Assembly (NCBI GenBank): GCA_012295275.1
Contig: CM022667.1
Location: forward strand, 12,342,538 to 12,362,537
DNA: 20,000 bases
Direction of reading: 5' to 3'
Origin: Chrysomallon squamiferum
Lineage: Eukaryota > Mollusca > Gastropoda > Neomphalida > Peltospiridae
The position numbers were made by a program, and so were the translations under genes. The notes beneath the pieces were generated by a model. It was not told where the DNA came from and did not search any database. It was given only the letters and a program-made list of their open reading frames with translations. Below are positions 18,579-20,000 of this stretch, piece after piece. How positions within the stretch are numbered: the stretch's first letter is position 1; the number at the start of each line of letters is the position of its first letter.

Positions 18579-18597
18579 GACACACACACACTCTCTC
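18496..18597. repeat. (CT)n microsatellite with CA tail
   Basis: A pyrimidine run of about 80 bases, then a short (CA)n and CTCTCTC. Positions 18650-18860 after it are TATG/TA-rich low complexity, and 18860-19130 is AT-rich unique sequence with nothing recognisable. Confidence 0.94.
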
Positions 18598-18803
18598 TTT
18601 CATTCTTCCAGTTTCGAAAGACAAACGCGAATTATTAATGAATGTTAACTTGCATATTTATATTTTTATTTTATATCATATATTCGTGTTTGTGTTTGTA
18701 TGTTTATATATATTTGTATGTATGCACCTATGCATGGATGTAAATGTAATTACGTATCCATATGTCTATGTGTATATCCTATATATGTATGTATACACGT
18801 ATG

Positions 18804-18835
<32 letters not shown>

Positions 18836-19158
18836 AGTATGTATGTATCTTATTTTTTATTTTAATTTTTCTAATTTTCTGGATTATCTGTATATTTTAT
18901 CTTCTAAAAGCATCGATCTAAATAAACAATAACGGATGGCTGTTTAAATATTACCAACATATTCAACAATTTTGACGAAAATAATTATGTGACAACAGAT
19001 ACAACAACCATTTTAAGTCTCATCTTAGCGTATAAAAATTCCATCACGTAAAAACAAAACTCTTAAGCAAATAACAAAAGTACTTACAACACAGGTAGGT
19101 TCTATTTCTTTCTTACTTCTTCTTTATTATTTTTTTTATTTTTTCTTATTATTATTTC

Positions 19159-19162
<4 letters not shown>

Positions 19163-19191
<29 letters not shown>

Positions 19192-19277
19192 CCGATCTTC
19201 CAGTGAAACTGGCGGGGGGGGGTCATAATTTTTTTTTTTTTTTTTTTTATGTTATTTTTTTTTTTTTTTTTTTTTTT
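19163..19277. repeat. Three poly-T tracts
   Basis: T runs at 19163-19191, 19229-19248 and 19255-19277, with a G8 run between the first two. The last ends in TTTCAG. Confidence 0.92.
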
Positions 19278-19830
19278 CAGTTGCACGAACAAATGAGTAT
19301 TTTGTGCTACTCATCAGCGAGAATAATTTATGAAGATAAATAATTTCTTATTCCCCGGTTCACTTCACAAGACTAGCATATTTTCAAACAGTAATTTTGT
19401 CACCGGTGGGACAGCCCAAAGGGCAAAAAAAGCATGTACAAACGTCCGAACGTCATGCTATGTAAGACGGACGCCCTCGAAGACGACAACCTCGTCTCAC
19501 ACACACACGGGAAATGCGCACGTGTTTCTTAATTCAAGTTTAATTCCAAGAGATCCTTGTTTAACTAAACTGAGTATCTTGGGAAATTAATTTATTTGTT
19601 CGGCAATTGTCTTGGTATTCGTCTACAGAGCAAGGGACCGAATACCAGGTACACGTAATTGAATAACAAAGTCCCGGTCAGCGTTAGTTTTTTGGTTGTT
19701 TTTTTCAAAACTGTTGTTACAAATTACAGTATAGAACATTTTTTACAAGGGTCCCTCTAGATTGGTGTGTTTTTTATTAATTCATAAGTTAAGGCGAATG
19801 ATACAGGGTTACCTCGGTTGAACATTTCTG
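19278..19830. promoter_or_regulatory. Candidate distal regulatory block
   Basis: A non-repetitive, CpG-containing island with CACCGGTG (19401-19408). It has an inverted repeat TGGTATTCG (19613-19621) and CGAATACCA (19639-19647), and GTAATTGAATAACAAAG (homeodomain plus Sox-like) near 19655. It follows a polypyrimidine-CAG that mimics a splice acceptor, but no coding resemblance follows. Regulatory function is inferred. Confidence 0.33.
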
Positions 19831-19839
19831 AGAAAGAAA

Positions 19840-19954
19840 AAAAAAAAACCTTTGGGGAAAAGAAAAAAAAAGATGTTCTTCTCTTTATTTCTTTCTTCTT
19901 CTTCTCTGTCTTTGATTGGGATGAGAAATGTGTGGGAAAACTGTTGATGCCTCT

Positions 19955-19989
<35 letters not shown>

Positions 19990-20000
19990 CTTACTTTCTT
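19840..20000. repeat. A-rich, CTT-rich and (TTTA)n low complexity
   Basis: Short poly-A runs, a TTC/CTT stretch and a TTTA run at 19955-19990 running to the window edge. Confidence 0.88.

Noticed and set aside
19269-19590. Polypyrimidine-TTTCAG followed by an 86-codon frame, resembling an acceptor and exon
   Set aside because: The poly-T runs create acceptor look-alikes by chance, and the translated sequence shows no conserved family or matching donor.

Overview
This window is eukaryotic nuclear DNA from an animal. It is very AT-rich, has split exons with GT-AG introns, and carries dense microsatellites: (TTA)n, (TTTA)n, (TG)n, (GA)n/(CT)n and homopolymers. One real gene can be supported: the 5' half of an Iroquois-class (Irx; araucan/caupolican/mirror family) TALE homeobox gene on the minus strand. 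The protein sequence fits a spiralian such as a mollusc, and the repeat style is compatible with a cephalopod, but the taxon is an inference. No bacterial gene, virus, RNA gene or CRISPR array was found.

Layout, reading the gene 5' to 3' (right to left). Positions 14600-20000 are upstream intergenic DNA: microsatellites with islands of non-repetitive, CpG-containing sequence at 15450-15760, 15841-16205, 17560-18260 and 19278-19830 that look like regulatory elements. Positions 14430-14580 look like a TATA-less proximal promoter (CCAAT box, two GC boxes, perfect CRE). A putative 5'UTR follows, then exon 1 (13939-13998), exon 2 (13031-13273), exon 3 (7541-7650) and exon 4 (5096-5472, homeodomain). 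All four join in frame at canonical splice sites and give 263 complete codons. Exon 4 ends at a GTGAGT donor, and I found no further coding exon in 1-5095, so the 3' part of the gene, including the Iro box, should lie off the left edge.

Intron 2 (5.4 kb) and intron 4 (at least 5 kb in the window) are mostly simple repeats. They contain unique blocks at 11035-11290, 10500-10700, 7100-7540, 3100-3660 and 3700-3900. Irx genes are known for extensive intronic and flanking cis-regulation, so these blocks are the best candidates for conserved enhancers. The window also has two small minisatellites (36-40 bp and 34 bp units), a decayed array of a GAACATAACT-like motif, and a possible tRNA-derived SINE scrap. 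I see no evidence of a new multi-gene system. The interest lies in the gene model and the candidate regulatory islands.
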